NCBI GenBank assembly: GCA_018817505.1
Contig: JAHITR010000221.1
Span: 1-32,669 of the forward strand
From: Candidatus Bipolaricaulota bacterium
Lineage (GTDB): Bacteria; Bipolaricaulota; Bipolaricaulia; UBA7950; UBA9294
Reading direction: 5' to 3'
Length of the DNA: 32,669 bases
Every line of letters begins with the position of its first letter. Within the stretch, counting starts at the first letter, position 1. The notes below the pieces were generated by a model. It was not told where the DNA came from and made no database searches. It saw only the letters and a list, made by a program, of their open reading frames with translations. The translations under genes were made by a program, and so were the position numbers. Shown in pieces: positions 7,332 through 16,110 of this stretch.

Positions 7332-9557
7332 CTACAACGCAGATTGTTTGCGGATGAGCAACACATCTGACATGGCGGCAGCATCGACAACGACACCGTC
7401 TCCTTCAGCAATCTCTCCAGACACAATCGCGCGTGCCAACGGATTTTCCACCATGCGTTTTAGCGCTCGAGCGAGCGGACGTGCCCCGTAGTGCGGATCG
7501 TATCCTTCTTTCGATAGAACACGCTTCGCCTCAGCTGAGAGAACAATTCGGATGTCCTGGTCCGCTAACCGATCGTTGAGATCGGCAACCTTCAGATCCA
7601 CGATTTGCTCAATGGCCGCTTCGGAAAGCGGATGGAAGATGATGGTTTCGTCAATTCGATTGAGAAACTCCGGGCGTAGCGTCTCTTTGAGTTCCCCATT
7701 CACTCTTGTCAGTATGGCCTCTTGTGAATCATCCGATTGGAAGTGCTCAGATCCGATATTGGAGGTCATGATGAGGATCGTGTGTCGAAAATCGACGGTG
7801 CGTCCATGTCCATCCGTGAGTCGCCCTTCATCCAGCAGTTGCAGCAACAGATTCATGACTTGGGGGTGCGCTTTCTCGATTTCGTCCAACAAGATCACCT
7901 GGTAGGGGCGGCGGCGCACCGCTTCCGTCAGTTGCCCCCCTTCTTCGTAGCCGATGTATCCGGGAGGCGAGCCAATCAATCGAGCGACGGCATGGCGTTC
8001 CATGTATTCGGACATATCGATTCGTAACAGCGAGCCATCGGACCCAAACAAGAACGAAGCGAGCGCCTTGGCCAACTCTGTCTTGCCCACACCTGTCGGA
8101 CCGAGGAACAAGAACGTGCCAATCGGGCGGCGCGGATCAGACAGACCGGCTCGCGAATGGCGGACAGCCTCGGCGACCACGCGAACACCTTCGTCTTGGT
8201 CGATCACCCGGGCATGAAGCGCGTTCTCCATGTTCGTCAGTCGAGAGCGCTCCTCTTCCAACATCCGTTCCGCTGGAATGCCCGTCCATTGAGATACCAA
8301 CCCGGCAATCTCGGCTTCAGTGACTGTGTCGCCCGTTCCATTGACACGCATACGGCTCGCCGCTTCATCAATCAGATCGATCGCCTTGTCAGGCAGAAAT
8401 CGCTCGGCAAGGTAGCGTTCTGACAATCGTGCAGCAGACGTCATGGCGCCGTCTGAGATGGCAATGCCATGGTGCTCTTGAAGTCGATCTCGCAATCCCT
8501 TGAGGATGGCGACCGTCTCCTCGATCGTGGGTTCTCCGACATGGATCTTTTGGAATCGCCGTTCAAAAGCCGAATCCTTCTCGATGTGCTCGCGATACTC
8601 GTCCAGCGTCGTTGCCCCGATCATTTGGAACTTGCCACGCGACAGAGGATCCTTCAGCATGTTGGACGCATCAATAGCTCCCTCTGCTGCGCCAGCGCCA
8701 ACGAGGGTGTGCAGCTCATCGACAAACAGGATGATTTCGCCTGCATGGGCCTCAATCTCCTTGATGACTGCCTTCAGGCGATCTTCAAATTCGCCACGGA
8801 ATTTGGAGCCGGCCACCATCGATGCAATATCCAGAGACACAATCTCTTTTCCCTTGAGCATCTCAGCGACATCGTCGGCCACCATGCGCTGCGCCAATCC
8901 TTCTACGACCGCCGTCTTTCCCACACCTGGCTCGCCGATCAACACAGGATTGTTCTTGCGTCGGCGCGAGAGAATCTGTTCCATCCTGCGGATCTCAAGA
9001 TCTCGTCCAATGACGGGATCCAATTCGTTACGCTTGGCCATTTCCGTCAGGTTGGTCGAGTATTTCTTAAGAATCTGATAACGCTCTTCAGAGTTTGGCT
9101 CTGTGAGTCGTTGCTCGCCCCGCACTTCACGCAGCGAGTTGTAGATGGCCTCAGGCGTAATTTGATGACGTCCTAATACTCGCCGGATCTGCGCGTCCGT
9201 CGAACGACTCATCGCCAACAGCAGATGATCGGTGCCGATGTACTCATCGTGCAGTCGCTCAGCTTCCATTTGTGCGGCTTGGACAATGGCATCCAAACGA
9301 GGTGTGATATAGATCTGTCCGGCAATCTGCCCAACGACCGTGGGTTTCTCGCTCAGCAGAATGTCCAGATCTTTGCTCAGGCCTTCAAGATTGATGCCCA
9401 TCGTCTGCAGAATCTCACGTCCGACGCCTTCTTTGCTCACCAACACCATGGCAATATGCTCGGCATCCAATTGGTTGTGCCGATAGCGCGTCAACAGGTC
9501 CTGCGCATCGCGGAAAAGCTCTTGGGCTCCTTGTGTCATCTTGTCAAACCGAATCAT
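7332..9557 (-). CDS. two-domain AAA+ Clp/Hsp100 ATPase (ClpB-like) lacking the middle domain
   Basis: I choose ATG 9557 ([15 protein letters not shown]), giving 741 residues, because GGAG lies 5 bases ahead and a CIRCE-like operator lies just upstream. An in-frame ATG at 9584 falls inside that operator and has no ribosome site. An N-terminal Clp domain (about 1-145) is followed by AAA-1 with Walker A GEPGVGKT (K214), Walker B ILFVDELH and FERRFQ. AAA-2 has GPTGVGKT (K492), [12 protein letters not shown] and PEFLNRIDE. The two Walker lysines are 278 residues apart, against 399 in E. coli ClpB and 281 in ClpA, so the coiled-coil middle domain is missing. The ClpP-docking tripeptide (IGL/VGF type) is also not evident after MTSNIG. 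It should be an ATP-driven unfoldase, but whether it disaggregates or feeds a protease is open. Confidence 0.92.
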   Translation of the reverse strand: MIRFDKMTQGAQELFRDAQDLLTRYRHNQLDAEHIAMVLVSKEGVGREILQTMGINLEGLSKDLDILLSEKPTVVGQIAGQIYITPRLDAIVQAAQMEAERLHDEYIGTDHLLLAMSRSTDAQIRRVLGRHQITPEAIYNSLREVRGEQRLTEPNSEERYQILKKYSTNLTEMAKRNELDPVIGRDLEIRRMEQILSRRRKNNPVLIGEPGVGKTAVVEGLAQRMVADDVAEMLKGKEIVSLDIASMVAGSKFRGEFEDRLKAVIKEIEAHAGEIILFVDELHTLVGAGAAEGAIDASNMLKDPLSRGKFQMIGATTLDEYREHIEKDSAFERRFQKIHVGEPTIEETVAILKGLRDRLQEHHGIAISDGAMTSAARLSERYLAERFLPDKAIDLIDEAASRMRVNGTGDTVTEAEIAGLVSQWTGIPAERMLEEERSRLTNMENALHARVIDQDEGVRVVAEAVRHSRAGLSDPRRPIGTFLFLGPTGVGKTELAKALASFLFGSDGSLLRIDMSEYMERHAVARLIGSPPGYIGYEEGGQLTEAVRRRPYQVILLDEIEKAHPQVMNLLLQLLDEGRLTDGHGRTVDFRHTILIMTSNIGSEHFQSDDSQEAILTRVNGELKETLRPEFLNRIDETIIFHPLSEAAIEQIVDLKVADLNDRLADQDIRIVLSAEAKRVLSKEGYDPHYGARPLARALKRMVENPLARAIVSGEIAEGDGVVVDAAAMSDVLLIRKQSAL

Positions 9558-9567
9558 GATGTCTCCA

Positions 9568-9594
9568 TTAGCAGTCATATCCATTAACTGCTAA
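9568..9594 (-). promoter_or_regulatory. CIRCE-like HrcA operator upstream of the Clp gene
   Basis: On the plus strand the site reads TTAGCAGTC, nine bases, then AACTGCTAA. The CIRCE consensus is TTAGCACTC-N9-GAGTGCTAA. Arm length and spacing (9-9-9) are exact and 15 of 18 arm positions match. It lies between the -10 box and the ATG at 9557, the normal place for an HrcA operator. The inference is heat-shock derepression through HrcA, which is not in this window. A further CIRCE-like half site (CTAGCACTC) lies at 9602-9610. Confidence 0.75.
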
Positions 9595-9598
9595 TCGA

Positions 9599-9627
9599 AG
9601 TCTAGCACTCTCGCACGATCTCGTCAA
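9599..9627 (-). promoter_or_regulatory. sigma70-type promoter of the Clp gene
   Basis: Read on the minus strand, TTGACG (9622-9627) is followed by a 17-base spacer and TAGACT (9599-9604). The predicted start of transcription falls within the CIRCE-like inverted repeat, so a bound repressor would block initiation. Matches are 5/6 and 4/6 with ideal spacing. Confidence 0.65.
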
Positions 9628-9678
9628 GGGAGGCAAGCTGTGATCTGCGTCTTGCAGACACAAGCGTCTTCCTATGAG

Positions 9679-9707
9679 TTGTTCACGCAGTCCTCTTCGG
9701 TTAGAGT
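9679..9707 (+). promoter_or_regulatory. possible promoter of the ABC cassette
   Basis: TTGTTC (9679-9684), a 17-base spacer and TAGAGT (9702-9707) place transcription start near 9714. That is just before the GAGGGAG ribosome site (9724-9730) of the first permease gene. The -35 match is poor (3/6), so this rests mainly on spacing and position. Confidence 0.4.
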
Positions 9708-9735
9708 GGACTATCTTCTTAATGAGGGAGTTTGG

Positions 9736-10785
9736 TTGAGATTCTTCCGAGCGTTTCTCGTATTGCTGGAAGAGCGCCTCAAACTGAGGTCGTTCATCGT
9801 CTTCACTGTGCTGGCTGCGCTTGTGGGCCCTGTGTTCGTCGTACTGAATTCAGTGACGAATCTTGAATCGCGGGAAAGCCGTCCCCTGCTGTCTGAGAAG
9901 GCGTCAGTCAACCACTTTAACATCCAAGGCTATGGAAGGGCCTTGCCCGGCAGCGAGGGCGCCATCCTGCTATTCCGCGAGTCACCCACTGAACGTGCAC
10001 CTGAGTTCCCCATCTCGCCTGCATTTATTACCAATGGGAGGCTGAACGCTTCTTCAACCCTATTCACGAGTCCTCCCTGGTCGACGTCCAGCCGCGGAAA
10101 CATCGCTGATTTCTACCAGGTTCTCTTTCCCTTGCTGATGGTCGTGATGGGTATCGTCGCTCTCCCCTCTCGTCGCAAACTCGCCCTGCTTCACATCGCC
10201 TTGCCATGGGGTCGTTGGGGGTGCTTCATCCTGACAGCAGGCGTTCTCGTCTTTCAAGTCAGTCTGCTTGTCGTCGCCTCTGGGTCAACGACAGGACTGA
10301 GTCTGATCGCCACGCAGGGCGGAACCTTGGCCTCAGCAGGCTTTGTGGCCACGTACTTCACGGCAATCCTCGTCTATGGATTGGGATTCGCCCTGCTTGG
10401 CTTCGTGCTTTCAGAATTCATTCGCAACCGCCCGATCGCATTGCTTGTTGGATTGGTTCTGATCATCGGAATCTGGGTGTTTGTCTCTCCTCTGCCTGCC
10501 CGGGGCTACGCTTCACTCATCAAATCAATCACCGGGAGCCTGCCCTACCAATCTCAGGATTTTGCCATCAAGCTCGCATGGCAGCTTCTGCAGTCGCCGT
10601 TCTATGCAGTCACAAACGTCGCGAGAAGCGCTGAGACCCTGGCAGCAAAGGTGGACGATCCATATCGCTCCCGCGCGGATCTTCATCGAGCCCTCGGCCT
10701 ATCCTTCATCGGACTGGGGCTATTCGCCTGTTTCTGGCTCATCGTGGGTTGGATTGGCTTTCCGCGAACCGCGAGGCGACTATGA
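9736..10785 (+). CDS. ABC-type transport system membrane protein 1 (unnamed family)
   Basis: I choose TTG 9736, 5 bases after GAGGGAG, giving 349 residues that begin with a short basic segment before the first helix (RSFIVFTVLAALVGPVF). A longer form from GTG 9640 is possible. About seven membrane helices can be picked out. A roughly 80-residue extracytoplasmic loop follows the first, and later helices include FPLLMVVMGIVALP, LASAGFVATYFTAILVYG and ALLVGLVLIIGIWVFV. The layout resembles ABC-2-type permeases (NosY/GldF-like), but I recognise no diagnostic motif. Its stop overlaps the start of permease 2 (ATGA at 10782-10785), and an ATPase gene follows that one. The three look like one translationally coupled export or membrane-remodelling complex whose substrate is unknown. 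Confidence 0.75.
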   Translation: MRFFRAFLVLLEERLKLRSFIVFTVLAALVGPVFVVLNSVTNLESRESRPLLSEKASVNHFNIQGYGRALPGSEGAILLFRESPTERAPEFPISPAFITNGRLNASSTLFTSPPWSTSSRGNIADFYQVLFPLLMVVMGIVALPSRRKLALLHIALPWGRWGCFILTAGVLVFQVSLLVVASGSTTGLSLIATQGGTLASAGFVATYFTAILVYGLGFALLGFVLSEFIRNRPIALLVGLVLIIGIWVFVSPLPARGYASLIKSITGSLPYQSQDFAIKLAWQLLQSPFYAVTNVARSAETLAAKVDDPYRSRADLHRALGLSFIGLGLFACFWLIVGWIGFPRTARRL

Positions 10786-11873
10786 TCCCGGCACGAGCCA
10801 AGATCAGGATTCAGCGCAGCCAATGGTTGTACGCTGTTCTCATTATCCTTGCCTGCCTGGGATTGCTGGCCTGCTTGCTTGTACAAAGTGAGAGAGTCAC
10901 CCGTACCAATCTGCAAGACTCACAGTGGTATGGGACAACCGATGCCGAGATTGTCGGATCATGGCAATTCGCTTCAGCCCATGCCAATATAGGATCGCTT
11001 CTTGACCTGGCTCGGTTGTCTGCAGATGCCGAGGAAATGGACCTCCTGTTTGCTGCACAAGATCTAGCACCTGCCTTGGCCCTTGCGTTGCCCATCATGG
11101 GGCTGTTCGCGGCCCTGGCTTTCGCCTCGACGAATCCACGAGGTGCAGACAAGGCTTGCCGTCGCGCCCTCGCACTTCCTCATGTCATTCTGAGTATCGC
11201 CATTCCCGCGATGATTGGCCTTTACCTGCTATGGCAATCGCATCGGCTTGAGGTGCCCCTGCTATGGAGTCAAGCAGGCCGGATTCTCATATGGTTGGCC
11301 TGCATAGGCGTCTACTTCACCACCTTCTTGCTGATTGGAGGCTGGATCAGCCGTCGTGTCGGCAGTGTCAGCAAAGCGACCTGGATCTCCCTGGGGTTGA
11401 TCGTGACGCTGTTCATGATCCAAGGCAGCCGCGATCTCGTTATGCGGTTCGATGGATCTTCCCTGCCTCCCGTGCCCGAGCTTCCAGCCGAAGCCCGGCT
11501 GTCGCTATTCCGCCCCAGCGGCCAACCGCACGTGACCCCGGATCGAGAAGCGATGGTTGCCGATTACCTGTCAACTGTGGATGCCTATTCCCAGTCCGTG
11601 TATGACCTGGTGAGCCATCGATACAGCCTTGAGCGCTGGTGGCATGTCGTGTCTCCTCACCTGTTGCTTAACGAAGTTTCGGATCAGCTACTGCAAACAC
11701 AGTTTGCCAGCACCGTACAACTTCTTGCTGCGCCAGAAGGCGAGGATCGGGAGCCCAGCCTGTTGGCATCCTTGACAGCGGTAGGCCCTGAGCTGATCTG
11801 GCTCCTATGGCTTGGTGGCCTTTCAGGATTGGTTGCCTGGATCTCCGAGCGAAGGCAGATGATCGCCTCATGA
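10782..11873 (+). CDS. ABC-type transport system membrane protein 2 (unnamed family)
   Basis: This 363-residue protein starts at ATG 10782 inside an ATGA overlap with the previous gene. A basic N terminus (MIPARAKIRIQRSQW) leads into the first helix (LYAVLIILACLGLLACLL). A soluble stretch of about 65 residues follows, then helices near ALALALPIMGLFAALAFA, VILSIAIPAMIGLYLL, ILIWLACIGVYFTTFLL and ISLGLIVTLFMIQG. A large loop of about 130 residues precedes a last helix (LIWLLWLGGLSGLVAWI). The alternation of one helix, loop, helix cluster, loop and last helix mirrors permease 1 and suggests a heterodimeric membrane part. No family name can be assigned from sequence alone. It is coupled to the ATPase gene by another ATGA overlap. 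Confidence 0.75.
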   Translation: MIPARAKIRIQRSQWLYAVLIILACLGLLACLLVQSERVTRTNLQDSQWYGTTDAEIVGSWQFASAHANIGSLLDLARLSADAEEMDLLFAAQDLAPALALALPIMGLFAALAFASTNPRGADKACRRALALPHVILSIAIPAMIGLYLLWQSHRLEVPLLWSQAGRILIWLACIGVYFTTFLLIGGWISRRVGSVSKATWISLGLIVTLFMIQGSRDLVMRFDGSSLPPVPELPAEARLSLFRPSGQPHVTPDREAMVADYLSTVDAYSQSVYDLVSHRYSLERWWHVVSPHLLLNEVSDQLLQTQFASTVQLLAAPEGEDREPSLLASLTAVGPELIWLLWLGGLSGLVAWISERRQMIAS

Positions 11874-12823
11874 CAATGCTTGCCTTCCAACTTGAACGTG
11901 TCGCCCAAAGAAACCGGCGAGTGATTGCCCTTGACGCAATCACCCTCTCTCAAGAAGCAGGCCGTATTCTAGGCATCGTGGGGCTTGCTGGCTCGGGCAA
12001 GACAACGCTTGTGCGTCTGATCGCTGGACTCGACAAGCCGACTGCCGGGTTGGTTTCAGTCCTTGGAGGCAGTCCGCAACAAGCAACCATTCGGTCGCAG
12101 ATTGGCATTGCGCTCAAGCCTCAGCTGCTGGATCCCAGGCTGACATGTGAAGCTACCCTCGTTCAATTGGGTCGCCTCAAGGGGTTCCGTCTCAGGGCAT
12201 CTCAACAGATGTCAGAGCAGCTGTTGGACGACCTGGGTCTCTTGGCACATGCCGATAGTCGCATTCGCGACCTGCCCGACGCTTCATGTCACCTGCTGTG
12301 CGCCGGGATCTCTCTTGTCGGTACGCCCAAGCTCCTCCTCCTCGATGATGCGCTAGATCATCTGGACGACATGGGGTCCTCCTTGTTGGCATCCATCCTT
12401 CGAAACGGAGCCTCACAGGGAAGCACCGTGGTAATCGCCAGTCGCCCCTCTGAGAAGCTTGGCAATCTCTGCGATGACATTGCGCTGCTTCACGAAGGAT
12501 CATTAGTTGGGAAATCAGCTCCTGAGGTGATTTGCTCGAGCTTGCGGGGGTTGCTCTTCAAGTACCAGCTTCAGGGGGATCAAACCCAGAACCTGAGTGG
12601 GAAGGATTGTGAAGTTCATTTCACGGGCACGTGCACAGAAGTCCTTGCAGAACGCGACATCTCAGAACAAATGGCCAAGACACGCGTTGGTCGCGAGATG
12701 ACGGAGATCGACCCAACGCTCGAAGAGGCCTGTCTGTGGATCTTGCGCAACCCCAAAGCCATTGCCGCTCGAAGCAAGCTGTGGAAACAGGATCACGCTG
12801 CACAGCAACCTACAGCTGGGTGA
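11870..12823 (+). CDS. degenerate ABC transporter ATP-binding protein
   Basis: This 317-residue protein from ATG 11870 (ATGA overlap) is an ABC nucleotide-binding domain over residues 1-215 plus a 100-residue C-terminal tail. Walker A is intact (GLAGSGKTT, K44) and Q85 can serve the Q-loop. The rest of the active site is eroded. LSGGQ is replaced by LPDAS (135-139). Walker B reads LLLLDD with D160 where the catalytic glutamate belongs. The D-loop is DHLD instead of SGLD, and the switch histidine position reads IASRP (R192). ATP binding is likely, but normal hydrolysis as a homodimer is doubtful. It may pair with a canonical ATPase encoded elsewhere or act structurally. The last 14 bases overlap the end of the convergent TauE gene. 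The reading frame is intact, so it is not a decaying pseudogene. Confidence 0.85.
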   Translation: MTMLAFQLERVAQRNRRVIALDAITLSQEAGRILGIVGLAGSGKTTLVRLIAGLDKPTAGLVSVLGGSPQQATIRSQIGIALKPQLLDPRLTCEATLVQLGRLKGFRLRASQQMSEQLLDDLGLLAHADSRIRDLPDASCHLLCAGISLVGTPKLLLLDDALDHLDDMGSSLLASILRNGASQGSTVVIASRPSEKLGNLCDDIALLHEGSLVGKSAPEVICSSLRGLLFKYQLQGDQTQNLSGKDCEVHFTGTCTEVLAERDISEQMAKTRVGREMTEIDPTLEEACLWILRNPKAIAARSKLWKQDHAAQQPTAG

Positions 12824-13595
12824 TGCCCCTGTAAATCATGTTGGCGGCGGCATAGAGCAGCACGATGCCAAACACTTGGCGCAATCGTTTCTTGGGGATG
12901 GACTTCCCCACGCGAGGTCCAATCTGTGCTCCAATGATGATGCCGAGAATGAGGGGGAGTGCGAGCGCCCAATGAAGCGTGCCCGCTTGCCAGCTGGTGA
13001 TCGCGCTGATCAGAGCGATGGGGATCATCACGAACAGACTGGTCGCTGCTGCGGTCACAATGTCGATGCCTAACAGCACAACGAGTGAGGGCACAAAGAC
13101 CGTCCCGCCGCCAATGCCGAATAGCTTCGTCACCACGCCCGCCACCAACCCGATCACCGCGATAAGAAGATAGTAGCGCGGTCCAGAAGACCAGCCCTTG
13201 AGCCGCGCCTTCGCGTCTTTGGGCGTCCTGCCAAGCAGCATCATGCTCACCGGGTAGAGTAGGAACACGCCGAAGGCGACGGTCAGCCAAGACGGGTTGA
13301 CCGACGCAATGATGGCTTTGCCGAGGAAGACGCCGGCAATGGCTGTGGGCATGAAAGATAGCCCGATGCGAACATCGATGACTTTCCTGCGAAAGTAGGC
13401 AATCGATGCGGAAATGCCTGTGAAGACGACGGCGGCAACGCTCGTCCCAGCAGCGTCGGGTTGCGTGGATACGAATCCACCCAACAAGAGCAGCGGTGTC
13501 ATAAATACGCCTCCGCCCAATCCCAGCAAACTTGCTAGGAAGCCGATGGCAATGCCGATTGGGAAAAGCGCAAGGAACGTAATCCAGTCCATCAT
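12810..13595 (-). CDS. TauE/SafE family anion permease (sulfite exporter-like)
   Basis: I choose ATG 13595, 10 bases after AGGAGG, giving 261 residues starting MMDWITFLALFPIGIAIGF. A second ATG follows immediately. Two homologous halves each carry the family glycine motif: LLGLGGGVFMTPLL in the first and LFGIGGGTVFVPSL in the second. Seven to eight membrane helices are visible. Family members export or import organosulfur anions such as sulfite, sulfoacetate or taurine breakdown products, but many are unassigned. No sulfur-metabolism genes lie nearby. The gene overlaps the end of the ABC ATPase gene by 14 bases, tail to tail, and is divergent from the HD hydrolase gene. Confidence 0.92.
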   Translation of the reverse strand: MMDWITFLALFPIGIAIGFLASLLGLGGGVFMTPLLLLGGFVSTQPDAAGTSVAAVVFTGISASIAYFRRKVIDVRIGLSFMPTAIAGVFLGKAIIASVNPSWLTVAFGVFLLYPVSMMLLGRTPKDAKARLKGWSSGPRYYLLIAVIGLVAGVVTKLFGIGGGTVFVPSLVVLLGIDIVTAAATSLFVMIPIALISAITSWQAGTLHWALALPLILGIIIGAQIGPRVGKSIPKKRLRQVFGIVLLYAAANMIYRGITQL

Positions 13596-13661
13596 TGGGT
13601 TTCTGCCTCCTAGTCTCGCCCCGATTTTACGCCATCGAGGGGCAGGCGGCACATGTGGCTA

Positions 13662-13690
13662 TGGACACGTTCTCATCAGCCATGTAGAGT
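13662..13690 (+). promoter_or_regulatory. sigma70-type promoter of the HD hydrolase gene
   Basis: TGGACA (13662-13667, 5/6) and TAGAGT (13685-13690, 4/6) are separated by exactly 17 bases. Transcription would start about 30 bases before ATG 13726, leaving room for the GAGAGGAGG ribosome site. It would drive the HD hydrolase and probably the M3 peptidase gene behind it. Confidence 0.5.
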
Positions 13691-13725
13691 TGCCAGTAGC
13701 TATTGGGAATCAGAGAGGAGGACTC

Positions 13726-14301
13726 ATGCCCATCCCAACGCGCGAGCAGGCCCTCACGCTGCTTGAAACATACAACAAGAACGAACGCCTCATTCTTCAT
13801 GCGTTAACAGTCGAGGCCGTGATGCGGTTCATGGCCAGAAAACGCGGCGAAGACGAGGAAAAGTGGGGCATTATCGGATTGGCTCATGATCTCGATTACG
13901 AGCGCTATCCTGAAGAGCATTGCCACCAAACCGAGCGAATCTTGCGCGAGAGCGACTGGCCCGAAGACTACATCCACGCCATCGTCTCCCATGGTTGGGG
14001 GATTTGCACGGAGGTCGAACCCACACACGAGATGGAAAAGGTGTTGTACGCCATCGACGAACTCACCGGTCTGGTCACAGCGTGCGTGCTGGTGCGGCCG
14101 TCCAAGAGCCTTGACGATCTCTCGGTGAAGTCCGTCAACAAGAAATGGAAGGACAAATCATTCGCCGCCGGTGCAGATCGCGACATCATCCAACAGGGCA
14201 TCGACATGCTGGGAATGGAGAGAGCCGATCTCATTTCCGATGTCATCGAAGGGATGAAACAGGCCGCAACGCAACTTCAATTGGATGGCTCCCTCGCCTA
14301 A
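13726..14301 (+). CDS. HD superfamily hydrolase (COG2316-like)
   Basis: The 191-residue protein starts at ATG 13726, 5-6 bases after GAGAGGAGG. Longer in-frame forms reach into the divergent TauE gene and are not credible. Conserved metal-ligand positions are visible: H25 in LILHALTVEAVMR, the HD pair H54-D55 in GLAHDLDYERYPEEH, and HGWGICTEVEPTHEMEK further on. A lysine- and serine-rich stretch VRPSKSLDDLSVKSVNKKWK lies near 125-145. Proteins of this type are predicted metal-dependent phosphohydrolases. The substrate is unknown. It lies 21 bases ahead of the M3 peptidase gene and is probably co-transcribed with it, but I see no functional link. Confidence 0.88.
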   Translation: MPIPTREQALTLLETYNKNERLILHALTVEAVMRFMARKRGEDEEKWGIIGLAHDLDYERYPEEHCHQTERILRESDWPEDYIHAIVSHGWGICTEVEPTHEMEKVLYAIDELTGLVTACVLVRPSKSLDDLSVKSVNKKWKDKSFAAGADRDIIQQGIDMLGMERADLISDVIEGMKQAATQLQLDGSLA

Positions 14302-14322
14302 ATCACGTTTGAAAGGATCCCT

Positions 14323-16110
14323 ATGTCAAATACAACCTATTCACAAGGCCGCTGGGTGCTCAGCGATCTCATCGCGACGCCCGATGGCCAGGCCATGGAC
14401 GCCGTGCTCCAAGACCTAGAGCAAGCGGTCACCGAATCAGCATCGCTTCGAGAACTGCTCACATCGACCATCGATGACGCAGCCTTCGGCCGTGTCCTAA
14501 AATTGGTCGAACATGTCGGATACCTTGTCCGGCAACTGAGCGGGTATGCCACCTTGTGGCTGTCTGAATTGACCAGCCATTCTGATGCGCTCGCGTTTCA
14601 AGGGCGCGTCGACAAGCTCGTGGCTGAAGCACAGAACCGAACGCTTTTCTTTCAGCTATGGTGGCAGAAACTCGATGCTCAGAAGGCAGAAGAATTGATG
14701 GCCACAAGTGGCGATCTTCGCTACTATCTAGAATCCGTGCGACGTTTCGCCCCCTATGCGCTGTCTGAGGCCGAAGAGAAGATCGTCAATGTCAAGAACG
14801 TGAACGGTGTCAACGGCCATCTGACCATCTATGACATGATCACCAACAACTTCACCTACGATGTCACGGTTCGTGGAGAGGTAAAGACCGTCACCCGAAC
14901 CGAGGCTTCAGTGATGGTTCATGACGCAGATCCTCACGTTCGTGCCGCTGCCTATCAAGCGCTCAACAAGGTGTATGCCGAGCATGGCGGCGTATTGGGC
15001 CAGCTGTATTCCTATGTTGTCGGCGATTGGAATGCGGAGAACATAGGAGTTCGCGGCATGCCGTCTGCCATCTCGGCCCGCAATCTCATCAATGACCTGC
15101 CCGATGCCGTGGTCAATGCCCTGTTGTCCTCAGTCAAAAAGAACGCCGTGCTTTATCATCGGTATTTCGGATTGAAAGCCGCCTGGATTGGCATGGACAA
15201 GTTACGCCGCTACGACATCTATGCGCCATTGGGCGACGTCGACAAGATCGTGCCGTTCACTGAGGGTGTTCAGCAGGTTCTGGATACGATGACCGCCTTC
15301 TCACCTCAAATGGCCACGTTGGCTGAGCGCGTGCTCGCAGAGAACCATCTCGATTCCGAGGTGCGCAAGGGCAAGGATACAGGCGCCTTCTGCTACGGCG
15401 TCGTGCCAGACAAAACACCGTGGGTGCTCGTCAATTACAACGAACGCCTCAATGACGTGTCGACCCTGGGACACGAGCTCGGACATGCCGTCCACTCATT
15501 GCTAGCAGCCGACCATTCGCCGTTGACCTTTAGGTCTGCACTGCCTCTGGCAGAGACGGCCTCCAACTTCATCGAGATCCTGCTGCTCAAGCGCTGGTTA
15601 GCCGAGGAAAAGGATCCCGTGATACGCAAGTCCCTGCTTGCCAAGTTCGTCGATGACTCCTACGCCTCCATCTTGCGTCAGTCCTATTTCGTCCTGTTTG
15701 AGCGCGAGGCACACAAGATGATTGAAACAGGCGGAGCCACTGTGGAGCAGCTCTCTGAGGTTTATCTGAACAACCTCAAGGAGCAGTTTGGAAACGCTGT
15801 CGAGCTTTCTGACGACTTCCGCTGGGAGTGGACGAGCATTCCACACAACTTCCACGTGCCGTTCTACTGCTATGCCTATGCCTTCGGATTGTTGCTGGTT
15901 CTCTCGCTGTATCGCGAGTACGAACGAATCGGAGAGGCGTTTGTTCCCAAATTCTTGAAGATTCTGTCAGCAGGCGGATCGGTTGCGCCAATTCGGTTGC
16001 TCGATGATGCAGGCTTCGACATTCGCGCCGAGGCGTTTTGGCAGGGCGGATTTGATGTCATCGCAGAGATGATTGCCGAGCTTGAGGAGCTAACTAACGC
16101 ATCGGGCTAG
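14323..16110 (+). CDS. M3 family oligoendopeptidase (PepF-like)
   Basis: This 595-residue zinc metallopeptidase starts at ATG 14323 after GAAAGGAT. The catalytic motif HELGH spans H384-H388 with E385 as general base, and the third zinc ligand is E411 in LPLAETASNF. Further family features are the helical N-terminal half, KGKDTGAFCYGVVPDKTPWVLVNY split by the usual turns, and HVPFYCYAYAFGLLLVLSLY near the C terminus, which is the substrate-binding tyrosine region. Length and motifs match the pepF/M3 oligoendopeptidases that cut peptides of about 6-20 residues in the cytoplasm. There is no signal peptide. It follows the HD hydrolase by 21 bases. Confidence 0.95.
   Translation: MSNTTYSQGRWVLSDLIATPDGQAMDAVLQDLEQAVTESASLRELLTSTIDDAAFGRVLKLVEHVGYLVRQLSGYATLWLSELTSHSDALAFQGRVDKLVAEAQNRTLFFQLWWQKLDAQKAEELMATSGDLRYYLESVRRFAPYALSEAEEKIVNVKNVNGVNGHLTIYDMITNNFTYDVTVRGEVKTVTRTEASVMVHDADPHVRAAAYQALNKVYAEHGGVLGQLYSYVVGDWNAENIGVRGMPSAISARNLINDLPDAVVNALLSSVKKNAVLYHRYFGLKAAWIGMDKLRRYDIYAPLGDVDKIVPFTEGVQQVLDTMTAFSPQMATLAERVLAENHLDSEVRKGKDTGAFCYGVVPDKTPWVLVNYNERLNDVSTLGHELGHAVHSLLAADHSPLTFRSALPLAETASNFIEILLLKRWLAEEKDPVIRKSLLAKFVDDSYASILRQSYFVLFEREAHKMIETGGATVEQLSEVYLNNLKEQFGNAVELSDDFRWEWTSIPHNFHVPFYCYAYAFGLLLVLSLYREYERIGEAFVPKFLKILSAGGSVAPIRLLDDAGFDIRAEAFWQGGFDVIAEMIAELEELTNASG

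Noticed and set aside
8469-9176. 235-codon open frame on the plus strand
   Set aside because: It lies entirely antisense to the well-supported Clp gene and shows no family features or ribosome site.
9640-9735. GTG 9640 as the start of permease 1
   Set aside because: It is possible, since it has GGGAGG ahead, but it would lie upstream of the candidate promoter and add 32 residues unlike a membrane-protein start; TTG 9736 behind GAGGGAG fits better.
13414-13725. N-terminal extension of the HD hydrolase
   Set aside because: It is antisense to the TauE gene; ATG 13726 has GAGAGGAGG ahead and a plausible promoter.
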